Of a stretch of 64,000 nucleotides of DNA, positions 1-7,781 are shown one piece after another. The stretch spans positions 43,432 through 107,431 of the forward strand of contig CALCLY010000023.1 of NCBI GenBank assembly GCA_937966555.1, written 5' to 3'. Each line of letters opens with the position of its first letter. The first letter of the stretch is position 1. The notes under the pieces are model-generated. The model made no database searches. It was not told where the DNA came from and saw nothing but the letters and a program-made list of their open reading frames with translations. The translations under genes and the position numbers were made by a program. The stretch comes from CALCLY01 sp900552775 (lineage in GTDB: Bacteria; Bacillota; Clostridia; UMGS1883; UMGS1540).

Positions 1-28
1 GTTTGATAAATTGCGTGTATTAAAAACG

Positions 29-54
29 CCTCGGTTAAATATATTTAACCGAGG
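29..54. repeat. perfect 26-bp palindrome over a ribosome-binding site
   Basis: Bases 29-41 are the exact reverse complement of 42-54, and a run of seven T follows at 58-64. It can act as a rho-independent terminator for a gene left of the window. The right arm also supplies the GAGG of the ribosome-binding site (51-54) of the following gene, so pairing would hide that site. Confidence 0.7.
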
Positions 55-62
55 TGATTTTT

Positions 63-485
63 TTGAAAAAGTCAATTATAATGTTTGCGTTAATTATGGC
101 AGGGATAGCAGCGCTTTTCTTTGTATTTATGCCGCACTATACATATAAGGCGGAAACTGTGGATGATATGCGGCGCGTCATAGAAAGATTCGGCTGGAAA
201 CTTTCGGACGATGCACCGCAAAGCTGCGCGCTTACACTGCCGGATCCGCTTACCGATGTTTTTTTAAATTATAATGAACTTCTTAAAAAAGAAGGACTTG
301 ATCTGCTGCCTTATGCCGGAAGGAAGGTTATGCGATATACATTCACCGTTACAAATCATAAAAAGGGCGGAAATGTATATGCAAATTTGCTGTTGTGTGA
401 CGGAAAAATAATAGCGGCAGACATAATGTCGCCTGCCGCAAACGGATTTATGCATGAAATTAATAAGAAAAATTACGTTAAATAA
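63..485 (+). CDS. small membrane-anchored protein, DUF4830-type
   Basis: 140 residues from a TTG start at 63. This start is preferred because GAGGTGAT (51-58) sits at normal spacing, whereas an in-frame GTG at 54 lies inside that ribosome-binding site. Residues about 5-24 form one N-terminal membrane helix. The remainder is a small extracytoplasmic domain containing YNELLKKEGLDLLPYAGRK and ending in a DGKIIAADIMSPA stretch, which resembles the clostridial DUF4830 family from memory. Function is unknown. The stop overlaps the end of the convergent lipoate ligase gene by 8 bases. Confidence 0.7.
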   Translation: MKKSIIMFALIMAGIAALFFVFMPHYTYKAETVDDMRRVIERFGWKLSDDAPQSCALTLPDPLTDVFLNYNELLKKEGLDLLPYAGRKVMRYTFTVTNHKKGGNVYANLLLCDGKIIAADIMSPAANGFMHEINKKNYVK

Positions 486-1443
486 GGCATGACAAAAACT
501 CGTCTTTTTGTATGCCGCCAAGTATATTCTCAGACCATACGGCTTTGAGAGCGGCGTCTAAAGCGTCTTTATCGTGAACACAGCCGCGCAGAGCGTTTTC
601 AAGAATTCCGATATCGGTATCCGTGAAAAAGTCGCCGAAAATTTTAATGTCTTCAACGGAGCCGTCTTTAACACTTAAAAAGACTTCAACTCCGCCTGCC
701 GGAAAACGTTTTTTTGATTTAAAAGTGTATTTCGGCGAGTATCCGAAATTCCACTCGAAGGTGGCGTATTTTTCGTCGCGCAGCTTCTTTATTGCCGCTT
801 TTTCTTCTTCTGTGAGCGTGTAATCGCGCACGGACTTATCCTGTTTTATAAATTGTTCAAAGCCGTGCATAAAGCGTTCTGCGTCCGTATCGGCAAGCTC
901 TGCAAGATTTACTACGCGGCTGCGCACGGATTTAACACCTTTTGATGCAATTTTTGTTTCATCGGGACGGAGAGCTGCGGCAAGATGAGACATATCTGCG
1001 TTTATCAGAATTGTTCCGTGGTGCATCAGACGGCCGTGCCATACATATTGGGCATTGCCTGAAAACTTTCTGCCTTCAGCCAAAACATCGTTTCTTCCGG
1101 AAACCTCACAGTTTATTCCGAGCGTGTTCACATACTGTCTTAAAGTGTCTGTCAGACCAACGTAATTTCCGAATTTTCCGCCGTTTATTATGTATGTGAA
1201 GTTAAGATTCTGAAGGTCATGAAAAACGGCTCCGCCGCCCGACATGCGCCGTACGACTATAATATTGTTCTTTTTGACGTAATCATAATCTATTTCAGCC
1301 ATGGCATTCTGACTTCTGCCTATAACAATGCACGGGTTGTTTCTCCAAAGCATGCAAATGTCTTCTTTTTTGTTTTTTACAAGATATTCCTCTGCCGCAA
1401 GGTTATAATATGGATCAAAGGAATTTGTTTCAATATAAAGCAT
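478..1443 (-). CDS. lplA: lipoate-protein ligase A
   Basis: 321 residues, normal for LplA with its C-terminal accessory domain. The family activates lipoate with ATP and attaches it to a lysine of E2 subunits or GcvH. Visible hallmarks are the RRMSGGGAVFHD loop near residues 65-76, a KFSGNAQ segment near 127-133, and HHGTIL shortly after. The ATG at 1443 is preceded by GAGGTG. It is a single-gene unit converging on the membrane protein gene to its left. The acceptor proteins are not encoded in this window, so the substrate is inferred from family alone. Confidence 0.92.
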   Translation of the reverse strand: MLYIETNSFDPYYNLAAEEYLVKNKKEDICMLWRNNPCIVIGRSQNAMAEIDYDYVKKNNIIVVRRMSGGGAVFHDLQNLNFTYIINGGKFGNYVGLTDTLRQYVNTLGINCEVSGRNDVLAEGRKFSGNAQYVWHGRLMHHGTILINADMSHLAAALRPDETKIASKGVKSVRSRVVNLAELADTDAERFMHGFEQFIKQDKSVRDYTLTEEEKAAIKKLRDEKYATFEWNFGYSPKYTFKSKKRFPAGGVEVFLSVKDGSVEDIKIFGDFFTDTDIGILENALRGCVHDKDALDAALKAVWSENILGGIQKDEFLSCLI

Positions 1444-1498
1444 TTTTTCACCTCGGATATATTATAGTATAATTCAGAGGTATAGTCAACAATTAAAT

Positions 1499-1528
1499 AT
1501 AAAAAAGCCCTCATCGGATTGATGAGGG
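1499..1528 (-). terminator. rho-independent terminator of the 27-residue gene
   Basis: On the minus strand an 8-bp stem (CCCTCATC with GATGAGGG, at 1521-1528 and 1508-1515) with a 5-base loop is followed by a T run (complement of 1501-1506). It ends the transcript carrying the 27-residue gene and also shields the lplA promoter region. Confidence 0.85.
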
Positions 1529-1534
1529 TGATGC

Positions 1535-1618
1535 CTACCTTAATACTACAGCGCAGATAATAAGAGCAATAAGTGCACAGGCAAAGAAAATAAGCGTTAT
1601 TTTAGTATCTTTTTTCAC
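1535..1618 (-). CDS. 27-residue single-pass membrane peptide
   Basis: The GTG start at 1618 lies behind GAAAGGAGAG at ideal spacing and opens a 27-codon frame: MKKDTKIT, a hydrophobic stretch of about 17 residues, then VVLR and a stop. It has its own promoter (1765-1793) and terminator (1499-1528), so it is a dedicated transcription unit. Nothing in it indicates an enzymatic role. A regulatory membrane peptide or a toxin of a type I pair are possibilities, but no antisense partner is visible. The ribosome-binding site and flanking signals make chance unlikely. Confidence 0.65.
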   Translation of the reverse strand: MKKDTKITLIFFACALIALIICAVVLR

Positions 1619-1654
1619 AGAAAATCTCTCCTTTCATGTGGATAAAAATGTAAA

Positions 1655-1760
1655 AATAAAAGAGCGGAAAGCTTAAAAAAGCTTTCCACCCTAAAAAGCC
1701 AGATCTTGAAAATGAATTAAAAAATTCATCCAACCGAATAACATCTTAACGATTTCTTAA
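1655..1760 (-). ncRNA. structured 5' leader or small RNA upstream of the 27-residue gene
   Basis: Between the promoter and the small gene the transcript would hold two hairpins. One pairs an AATGAATT-type stem (about 1710-1722). The other is a 9-bp GGAAAGCTT stem at 1666-1674 with 1679-1687, followed on the minus strand by GCTCTTTTATTTTT. The second looks like an early terminator, so either a short RNA of about 100 bases is released or the leader attenuates the peptide gene. I do not recognise a known RNA family. Confidence 0.4.
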
Positions 1761-1764
1761 CATC

Positions 1765-1793
1765 ATTTTAGCACAGCAATTGAAATTTGTCAA
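1765..1793 (-). promoter_or_regulatory. sigma-A type promoter
   Basis: On the minus strand TTGACA (1788-1793), a 17-base spacer, and TAAAAT (1765-1770). It drives the structured leader and the 27-residue gene. The -35 is followed by AAT, as in several other promoters of this window. Confidence 0.75.
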
Positions 1794-1807
1794 GTAATTT
1801 GATGAAA

Positions 1808-2596
1808 TTATCTGATTTTATTCGGTGTGTAACCGTAGAGTGTTTTAAAACATTTAGTGAAATGCGCCTGAGACGAAAAACCGAGGGAATCGCTCACAAA
1901 GCCGCAGCTTTTTCCGAATAAAAGCATTTTTTTTGCTTCTTCAAGCTTAAGTTCTCTGAAAAAAGACATACAGCCGCAGCCGGTAAATTCTTTAAAAACA
2001 TCGTTTAAAGTTGTTTTGCACACGCCGCAATAATTTGAAATATCCGAAAGAGAAAGCTTTTCATAAATGTTTTCGGACATAAAATTTGCGGCTTTTCCGT
2101 ATATATCAGCGTGACAGCTTGATGATGAAGTAATTGACGGGCAGAAAAGAGTGCATGAGCTAAGCAAAAGCAGTTCAAAGAGTTTTTTTGAACTTTCGGG
2201 CAGCGCTATGCAGTGATTTTGTGATGAAAAATCTGCATTTTGGAGCATGGAGTTGTCAAACATTCTACATAAATCGCGCGCGTTGTCCGAAAGAGTAAAA
2301 ACAGGGGGAAGTATCTCTCTTCGGGACAGATTGAAATGCACAACAGTCATTTCCAGAGATTCTTCGCTCAAGACGCGGTTAAGATGAAAGTAGTTCGGCG
2401 GAATTATTACGGCATTATTTTCGGAAAGCTCATAAATTTCCGTTCCGACAGTAACAGAAAGCGTTCCTAAGTGGATTATGTTTATTTCGTATTCGGCATG
2501 CCTGTGACCGCAAAAAACATGCGCTTTGTCAAACCGGTAATAATAATACTTTGTTATATCCGCTTCTGCGAATCTGTTTTTAAGTTTTGCAGGCAT
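1808..2596 (-). CDS. AraC-family transcriptional regulator
   Basis: 262 residues. The N-terminal two thirds is a cupin-like sensing domain containing HCRHAEYEINIIHLG-type text (FCGHRHAEYEINII). The C-terminal 100 residues form the double helix-turn-helix of AraC/XylS proteins, ending in the signature GFSSQAHFTKCFKTLYGYTP. It is divergent from the GH31 gene and separated from it by 112 bp. This is the usual arrangement of a local activator responding to the sugar that the enzyme releases. The inducer cannot be read from sequence. Confidence 0.9.
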   Translation of the reverse strand: MPAKLKNRFAEADITKYYYYRFDKAHVFCGHRHAEYEINIIHLGTLSVTVGTEIYELSENNAVIIPPNYFHLNRVLSEESLEMTVVHFNLSRREILPPVFTLSDNARDLCRMFDNSMLQNADFSSQNHCIALPESSKKLFELLLLSSCTLFCPSITSSSSCHADIYGKAANFMSENIYEKLSLSDISNYCGVCKTTLNDVFKEFTGCGCMSFFRELKLEEAKKMLLFGKSCGFVSDSLGFSSQAHFTKCFKTLYGYTPNKIR

Positions 2597-2642
2597 ATTT
2601 GTTCCCTCCGCGCGGTCAAAAATATAAAAAATACGTTATTTT

Positions 2643-2671
2643 TTGATAAAATCAAGCAATATTTGTATTAT
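2643..2671 (+). promoter_or_regulatory. promoter of the GH31 gene
   Basis: TTGATA (2643-2648), 17 bases, TATTAT (2666-2671), with overlapping TATAAT-like alternatives just downstream. The -35 departs from consensus, which fits an activator-dependent promoter next to a divergent AraC gene. Confidence 0.55.
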
Positions 2672-2708
2672 AATATAATTAAAAATAAAAGTCAAGGGGG
2701 ATGAATAT

Positions 2709-4253
2709 ATGAAATATATTTTTAAAATAGGAGAAAACGAATGTTTTTGGGGAGGAACTTCAAACGACGGGAAAATTGCTCCGTTTGATAAAAAAACAAA
2801 GCTTTGGCACGATTTCCGCAAGGATTGTGAAAATCAGACGATGCCCATGCTGCTCTCTAATAACGGACGCGTTATAATAAGCGATAAGGCTTTTGAAATT
2901 TCGATTGAAGACGGAAAAATTGAAATAGAAGGCGATAATGTGCGTGAAGAGCAGTTCGGCTCGACGCTGCGCTCGGCTTACGTCGGGGCAATGCATAAAT
3001 ATTTCCCTCCGCGCGGAAATATGCTGCCGACGGAATTTTTTAAGACTCCGCAGTACAACACGTGGATGCAGTTTATTTATGAACAGAATCAAAAAGATGT
3101 TTTGAGGTATGCTCACGATATAATAAAAAACGGCTTTGAGCCGGGAGTTTTCATGATAGACGAGGGGTGGCAGCGCAGCTACGGCGACTGGCGCTTTGAC
3201 GAGCTGAAATTTCCCGATCCGAAGGGAATGATAAATGAGCTTCACTCGCTCGGGTTTAAGGTTATGCTTTGGGTTGTGCCCTTTGTAACGCCCAACGGCA
3301 GATTGTTTTATAACGCCAACCTTATGAAAGAATTTAATCCCGAAAACTATGATAAAATATTTTTGAGAACAGCTGACGGAGAGCCTGCGCTGTCGCATTG
3401 GTGGGACGGCTACAGCTTTTTGCTCGATTTTACAAAGGATTGTGACAGAGCTTTTATGAAGAAGCAGCTTGACGCGCTGATGAAAGATTACGGCGTAGAC
3501 GGTTTCAAATTTGACGGGGGACAGGTAAACGACTACGGAATAAACGTTATCGGCGAGGTAAACCGCGATCACACCCCGAATGAGAGGAATATTGCGTGGA
3601 ACGACTTCGGCGCACAGTATGCGTTTCACGAATACAAAGACACTTTTATGGGCGGAGGAAAGCGCACGATTCAGCGCATAAGAGACAGATTTCATTCATG
3701 GGACAACGACGGGCTTGACACACTTATTCCGTATGCGCTTATGCAGGGAATCTTGGGACATCCCTTCATATGCCCGGATATGATAGGCGGCGGAGAGTGG
3801 ATGCACCGCGCAAAAAATCTGCCCATAGACGAAGAGCTTTTTGTAAGAATGGCGCAGTGCAGCGCGCTTTTCCCGATGATGCAATTTTCGTGGGCGCCGT
3901 GGGAGGCTCTTTCTCCGAAAATGCTTGACGCGGTGCGTGACGCGGCAAAGCTTCACAGTCTGTTTTCTGATAAAATAATTGCGCTTGTTAAAAAGGCGGA
4001 GGAGGACGGCGAGCCGATTTTGCGCTCTATGGAATATAATTATCCTCATTGCGGATATGAAAATATAAAGGATCAGTTTATGCTGGGTGAAGATATAATT
4101 TCCGCACCCGTAATTAAAAAGGACGCAAGGAAAAAAGAGGTTTGCCTGCCGGAAGGAAGGTGGCGCTTCCGCGGCTCGGAGGTGTACGACGGGGGAAAAA
4201 CCGTGTGTGTTGACGCGCCCCTTGAGGTGCTTCCGTATTTTGAGAGGGTGTAA
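2709..4253 (+). CDS. glycoside hydrolase family 31, alpha-glycosidase
   Basis: 514 residues, no signal peptide, so cytoplasmic. The TIM barrel shows FMIDEGWQRSYGDW, the strand FKVMLWVVPFV, and DGFKFDGG with the probable nucleophile at Asp269. A SWDNDG segment follows that probably carries the acid/base aspartate (inference), then PDMIGGGEWM. It is shorter than classical GH31 enzymes because the N-terminal beta domain is reduced. The GWQRSYGDW and KFPDPKGMI motifs resemble the MYORG-like branch, whose characterised member acts on alpha-galactosides. The exact linkage cleaved here is not deducible. Paired with the divergent AraC gene and closed by a strong terminator at 4307-4331. Confidence 0.88.
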   Translation: MKYIFKIGENECFWGGTSNDGKIAPFDKKTKLWHDFRKDCENQTMPMLLSNNGRVIISDKAFEISIEDGKIEIEGDNVREEQFGSTLRSAYVGAMHKYFPPRGNMLPTEFFKTPQYNTWMQFIYEQNQKDVLRYAHDIIKNGFEPGVFMIDEGWQRSYGDWRFDELKFPDPKGMINELHSLGFKVMLWVVPFVTPNGRLFYNANLMKEFNPENYDKIFLRTADGEPALSHWWDGYSFLLDFTKDCDRAFMKKQLDALMKDYGVDGFKFDGGQVNDYGINVIGEVNRDHTPNERNIAWNDFGAQYAFHEYKDTFMGGGKRTIQRIRDRFHSWDNDGLDTLIPYALMQGILGHPFICPDMIGGGEWMHRAKNLPIDEELFVRMAQCSALFPMMQFSWAPWEALSPKMLDAVRDAAKLHSLFSDKIIALVKKAEEDGEPILRSMEYNYPHCGYENIKDQFMLGEDIISAPVIKKDARKKEVCLPEGRWRFRGSEVYDGGKTVCVDAPLEVLPYFERV

Positions 4254-4306
4254 AGGCATATCGAGTGGATAGTGTCCGAGACACATGTTAAAAAGCCAAA
4301 AGAAGA

Positions 4307-4331
4307 GGGGATACAAACATCCCCTTTTTTT
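4307..4331 (+). terminator. terminator after the GH31 gene
   Basis: GGGGAT (4307-4312), 6-base loop, ATCCCC (4319-4324), then seven T. It ends the GH31 transcript. Confidence 0.85.
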
Positions 4332-4355
4332 GTTTTCCGGAATTTTTAACATTCC

Positions 4356-4536
4356 AATTATACCACATAATATAGTGGTACAAACTTTACCCAACAAGAT
4401 TTTTTTATCCTCATTTTTTGTCTGATTATCCTTTGTTTCACGAAAAAGAGCCGGATTTCTTGACTTAAACTGTATTTGATAATATAATTAAAACATATGT
4501 TGTAATTATAGAGTAAAATTATACCACATAATCTAT
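4356..4536. repeat. two identical 16-bp boxes flanking a promoter
   Basis: The same 16-mer AATTATACCACATAAT occurs at 4356-4371 and 4517-4532. Each begins an inverted repeat: TACCAC...GTGGTA for the first, and an 8-bp CACATAAT...ATTATGTG for the second. They bracket the promoter at 4460-4488, so a regulator binding both could loop the DNA. This is the main content of the 356-bp gap between the GH31 and DUF6273 genes. Confidence 0.55.
4460..4488 (+). promoter_or_regulatory. promoter of the DUF6273-type gene
   Basis: TTGACT (4460-4465), 17 bases, TATAAT (4483-4488). It lies between the two 16-bp boxes described separately. Confidence 0.7.
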
Positions 4537-4609
4537 ATTATGTGTAATTTGCAAGCTTAATCTATGAGAAAAACGACAAATGAAAATTATTAAAATGAGG
4601 GTGGTAAAA

Positions 4610-5374
4610 ATGTCAGTATTCAAAAGCAAAATGAGAGGCAAAACAATTGAGCTGAATAAAAGCGATGCGGCGGTCGGTGTAGACGTCTGTTGGAAAAAAG
4701 AACGCAACGCCAAAAGAATAAAGAAAGCTGCTGTATTTGCTGTTTCCGTTTTTGTGCTGGCTGTTACAATTATTTCGGTAACAAATTTTGCGAAAAGGAG
4801 AAATCATTTTGAAGAAAAAATTACCGCCTCTTCTGTCGGGGATTGTATACAATTCGGCATGTATGAACAAGATAATGATTTGTCAAACGGCAAAGAACCT
4901 ATAGATTGGCTTGTGCTTGATAAAACAGACAGCAGAGTGCTTATGATAAGTAAGTATGGGCTGGATTGTAAGCAATATAACTCTACATATATTTATGCGG
5001 CATGGGAAGAGTGTTCTCTCATGACATGGATGAATAAAATTTTTCCGAAAGAGACCTTCAGCTCCGCCGAGAGATCTGTAATTCAAGGCAGCGGTAATAT
5101 ATCTGCTGAAATATTTTTGCTCAGCACAAATGAAGTGAATAAGTATTTTTCATCAGATGATGAAAAAATGTGTGAACCGACAAAATATGCGGCTGCCAAC
5201 GGAGCGTATGTAAACGGAAGAAGCGGCAATTGCTGGTGGTGGCTGCGGTCACCCGGTGCCGATCAAAACTGTGTTGCATGTGTTCGCGATGATGGGTCGG
5301 TATATTACAACGGACGCCTTGCCGGCAGTACATACGGCTGTGTGCGCCCTGCTGTATTATTCAGTCGAAAGTGA
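4610..5374 (+). CDS. membrane-anchored DUF6273-type protein
   Basis: 254 residues from the ATG at 4610, chosen over the ATG at 4580 because GAGGGTGG lies just upstream of it. A basic cytoplasmic N-terminus of about 40 residues leads into one membrane helix (AAVFAVSVFVLAVTIISV). The outside part carries GDCIQFGMYEQ, EPIDWLVLD, NCWWWLRSPG and GSTYGCVRPAV. The WWLRSPG...VRPA pattern is the hallmark of the DUF6273 domain common in clostridial surface proteins. Function is unknown. A single-gene unit with its own promoter and a candidate double operator. Confidence 0.8.
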   Translation: MSVFKSKMRGKTIELNKSDAAVGVDVCWKKERNAKRIKKAAVFAVSVFVLAVTIISVTNFAKRRNHFEEKITASSVGDCIQFGMYEQDNDLSNGKEPIDWLVLDKTDSRVLMISKYGLDCKQYNSTYIYAAWEECSLMTWMNKIFPKETFSSAERSVIQGSGNISAEIFLLSTNEVNKYFSSDDEKMCEPTKYAAANGAYVNGRSGNCWWWLRSPGADQNCVACVRDDGSVYYNGRLAGSTYGCVRPAVLFSRK

Positions 5375-5387
5375 TTGTTTGAATTTT

Positions 5388-6002
5388 TTAAATAATTTTT
5401 GCAATAAGTCTGCATATCGGAATGCCCTGAGATGAAAAGTTTGTTTCATATTCGGTCATAATATTTCCGCTTTCGGGCTCGGAGTGCAGGTCACGCGTCA
5501 CATGGGAAAGTGAAAAGCTGTTTTTTTCAAACGTTTCGAGCGAAAAATCAAAAAGCTCGGTATTGTCGGTTTTCATATGTATTTCGGCACCCGGTTTTAA
5601 AAGCTTTTTGTAAAGCTCTAAAAATCCGTCCGCTGTAAGGCGGCGCTTGGCATGTCTGCCGCGCGGCCACGGGTCGCTGAAATTAAGGTAAATCCTGTCG
5701 CAGAAATGAGAGTTTTCAATTTGCGAAAGGTTTATAATATCGCCGCAGTAAAAACGGATGTTTTTAATATTCTGCGCCGCGGCTTTTTCTGCTGCAAGAA
5801 GTATAACCGAACTTACCTTTTCTGCCGCAACAAATAAAATATCCGGGTGCAGCAAGGCGTTTTCTGTGATAAACTTTCCTTTGCCGCAGCCGATTTCAAG
5901 ATACACCCCGTCAAAATTTTCAAATTCTGACAGGTCTTTTATAAAATAATCCGAAACTGCAGAAAGTCTCGAATCAAGATTTTTCTTTTTTCGCATTCTC
6001 AT
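5388..6002 (-). CDS. trmB: tRNA (guanine-N7-)-methyltransferase
   Basis: 204 residues. It transfers methyl from S-adenosylmethionine to G46 of tRNA. The SAM-binding motif YLEIGCGKGKFI is near residue 38, and NFSDPWPRGRHAKRR carries the family DPWPK/R motif. Last gene of the minus-strand run cdaA-cdaR-ogg-trmB; its ATG overlaps the ogg stop by 4 bases, so translation is probably coupled. Confidence 0.93.
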   Translation of the reverse strand: MRMRKKKNLDSRLSAVSDYFIKDLSEFENFDGVYLEIGCGKGKFITENALLHPDILFVAAEKVSSVILLAAEKAAAQNIKNIRFYCGDIINLSQIENSHFCDRIYLNFSDPWPRGRHAKRRLTADGFLELYKKLLKPGAEIHMKTDNTELFDFSLETFEKNSFSLSHVTRDLHSEPESGNIMTEYETNFSSQGIPICRLIAKII

Positions 6003-6841
6003 ATTGCATTATCCCTTCTCTCGTAAAATAAATACTGCTGTGCAATTCCGGCAAGATTGCCGAAAAGGCGCGTGCCGCATTCGGCGGCATTTTTTTCCTC
6101 GCATCCGTAAAGCTCGTGCATGACGCGTTTTATCCATACATCAGCGGGAAATACATCAAATCTCGAAAAAGCAAAAAGCAGTACACAGTCCGCCACCTTG
6201 GGCCCTACGCCGCAAAGCTTTAAAAGTGCGCGGCGCGCATCGGGAGTGTTCATAGAGTTTATTTCCTCCGCCGAAATATCGCCGCGGCAGTACGCGGCAA
6301 TTGTTTTTTCAAGATACGGCGCTCGGTAGCCGCAGCGCAGCGGAGCCAAATCCCCTGCCGTTATGCCGCAAAGCGCGTCGGGCGTGGGAAATGTGTAATA
6401 TTTTTCGCCTTTGAATGTAATTTCATTTCCCCAAAGCTCGCTCATTTTATTAACTATACCCTGTATTCTGGGAATGTTGTTATTTGCCGAAATTATGAAA
6501 GACAGCAGACACTCGAAAAAGTCCTGACGCAATATTCTGATTCCGCTGCCGTATGTCACGGCGCTTTTCATATTTTTTATGCCTGAAAGCGTGTTTGTAA
6601 TTTTGTTATAGTCTCTGTCTATATCAAAATAACCGCACCAGACGGAATCAAATTCGTCTTCGTTTGTACCTTCAAAAGTTATTTCGCCGTTTTCTTTAAA
6701 AACACGCAGGGCGCGCCCCAAGGCAACGCCCGTAAAGCTTTTATCTTCGTTTTTGGTCCATCTGAAGCATTGACCGCATGTAAAAATCGCTTCGGGGTCA
6801 AAGCATGTCAGCTTTTTTGTTACGCTATCCGTTTGAATCAC
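5999..6841 (-). CDS. ogg: 8-oxoguanine DNA glycosylase / AP lyase
   Basis: 280 residues with the OGG_N domain followed by a helix-hairpin-helix GPD domain. The hairpin LCGVGPKVADC contains the Schiff-base lysine, and FPADVWIKRV contains the conserved catalytic aspartate. It excises oxidised guanine opposite C. It starts inside the last codons of the cdaR-like gene (17-base overlap) and overlaps trmB by 4, so it is firmly inside the c-di-AMP operon. Confidence 0.92.
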   Translation of the reverse strand: MIQTDSVTKKLTCFDPEAIFTCGQCFRWTKNEDKSFTGVALGRALRVFKENGEITFEGTNEDEFDSVWCGYFDIDRDYNKITNTLSGIKNMKSAVTYGSGIRILRQDFFECLLSFIISANNNIPRIQGIVNKMSELWGNEITFKGEKYYTFPTPDALCGITAGDLAPLRCGYRAPYLEKTIAAYCRGDISAEEINSMNTPDARRALLKLCGVGPKVADCVLLFAFSRFDVFPADVWIKRVMHELYGCEEKNAAECGTRLFGNLAGIAQQYLFYERRDNAI

Positions 6842-7781
6842 CCTCCGCCGTGATATTTATCTGAAGTGTGACGCTGTCTCTGCCGTCGGCAGTCTGAACA
6901 TCGTCGGGCAAATTGAGAACAGCGGTAATTGTCTGCGCGCCTTCACGTGCATCGGGGTAAACGGGAAGCGTTTTTACGGTACTTGATTTTTGCAGAGTGC
7001 TTTGCGGTGCGGCAACCTTGACTACATTCGGATCTGCGGTCACCTCTGCCTTAAATCCTTCGGGCACAACCACCACGGGTTCTACCGCGGCATCTGCCGC
7101 GGGGTTTACATCTACGCTTATTGTCGAATATGTGTTTGAAAGATATGCCGTTTCGTTTTTAAGCTCGGAGCCGTCGTTCATAATGATTTTTATCTCAGCC
7201 GGCGTGCTTTTTTTGGAAAATGCGCCGTCAATATCAATGCATGCTTCCGCGTGGCTTATACTGTCTATAATTTTCTGCGATGATGCAACGGTTACCGTTT
7301 CAACGCTTGACGAATATGACGATACAACATATCCGTCTGTGGGAGTTCCGTTTATAACGGGGTCGACTTTGAAATCTTTTTTGACTATCGTTTCAATCGA
7401 CACCGTGACGTTATACGGCTTTTTGTCCACAACCGAAAGGCCGTCTATCGGGAATCCAACCGTCACGGGAAGAGAATACTGTGACGGGGCGTATATTCCG
7501 GAAAGGTCAACGGTTGCCGAAATATCGTGTGCGGAAAGCGAAAGAAGCGCCTTTCTGCTGCCGCGGACTTTAAGAGAGATGGTTTCGGGTGAAGAGGATG
7601 AAACATGTATGAGATTTTTGTCACGCAGACCCTCTGAATTTATGTATGTCAGCGTTACTCCGTGAAACCATATTTCCATTTCGGGATTTTCGGCATAAGA
7701 CACATAAAGCCACATCAAAACGGCAAGAAATACCGAAAGTACACGCAGTAAAAAATCAGGCTTTTTTATTTTTTCTACCAC
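6825..7781 (-). CDS. cdaR: YbbR-domain membrane regulator of the c-di-AMP cyclase
   Basis: 318 residues: a short cytoplasmic N-terminus, one membrane helix (LLRVLSVFLAVLMWLYVSY), then repeated YbbR-like beta domains outside the cell, each with a VTVSI or VTLQI type edge strand. CdaR proteins bind and modulate the membrane cyclase CdaA. The start overlaps the end of cdaA by 26 bases, so the two are almost certainly co-translated. The product of glmM, often the next gene in Firmicutes, is not here; ogg takes its place. Confidence 0.9.
   Translation of the reverse strand: MVEKIKKPDFLLRVLSVFLAVLMWLYVSYAENPEMEIWFHGVTLTYINSEGLRDKNLIHVSSSSPETISLKVRGSRKALLSLSAHDISATVDLSGIYAPSQYSLPVTVGFPIDGLSVVDKKPYNVTVSIETIVKKDFKVDPVINGTPTDGYVVSSYSSSVETVTVASSQKIIDSISHAEACIDIDGAFSKKSTPAEIKIIMNDGSELKNETAYLSNTYSTISVDVNPAADAAVEPVVVVPEGFKAEVTADPNVVKVAAPQSTLQKSSTVKTLPVYPDAREGAQTITAVLNLPDDVQTADGRDSVTLQINITAEGDSNG

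Noticed and set aside
2760..3695. 311-codon antisense frame opposite the GH31 gene
   Set aside because: Shadow of a strongly biased real gene; no ribosome-binding site or family resemblance.
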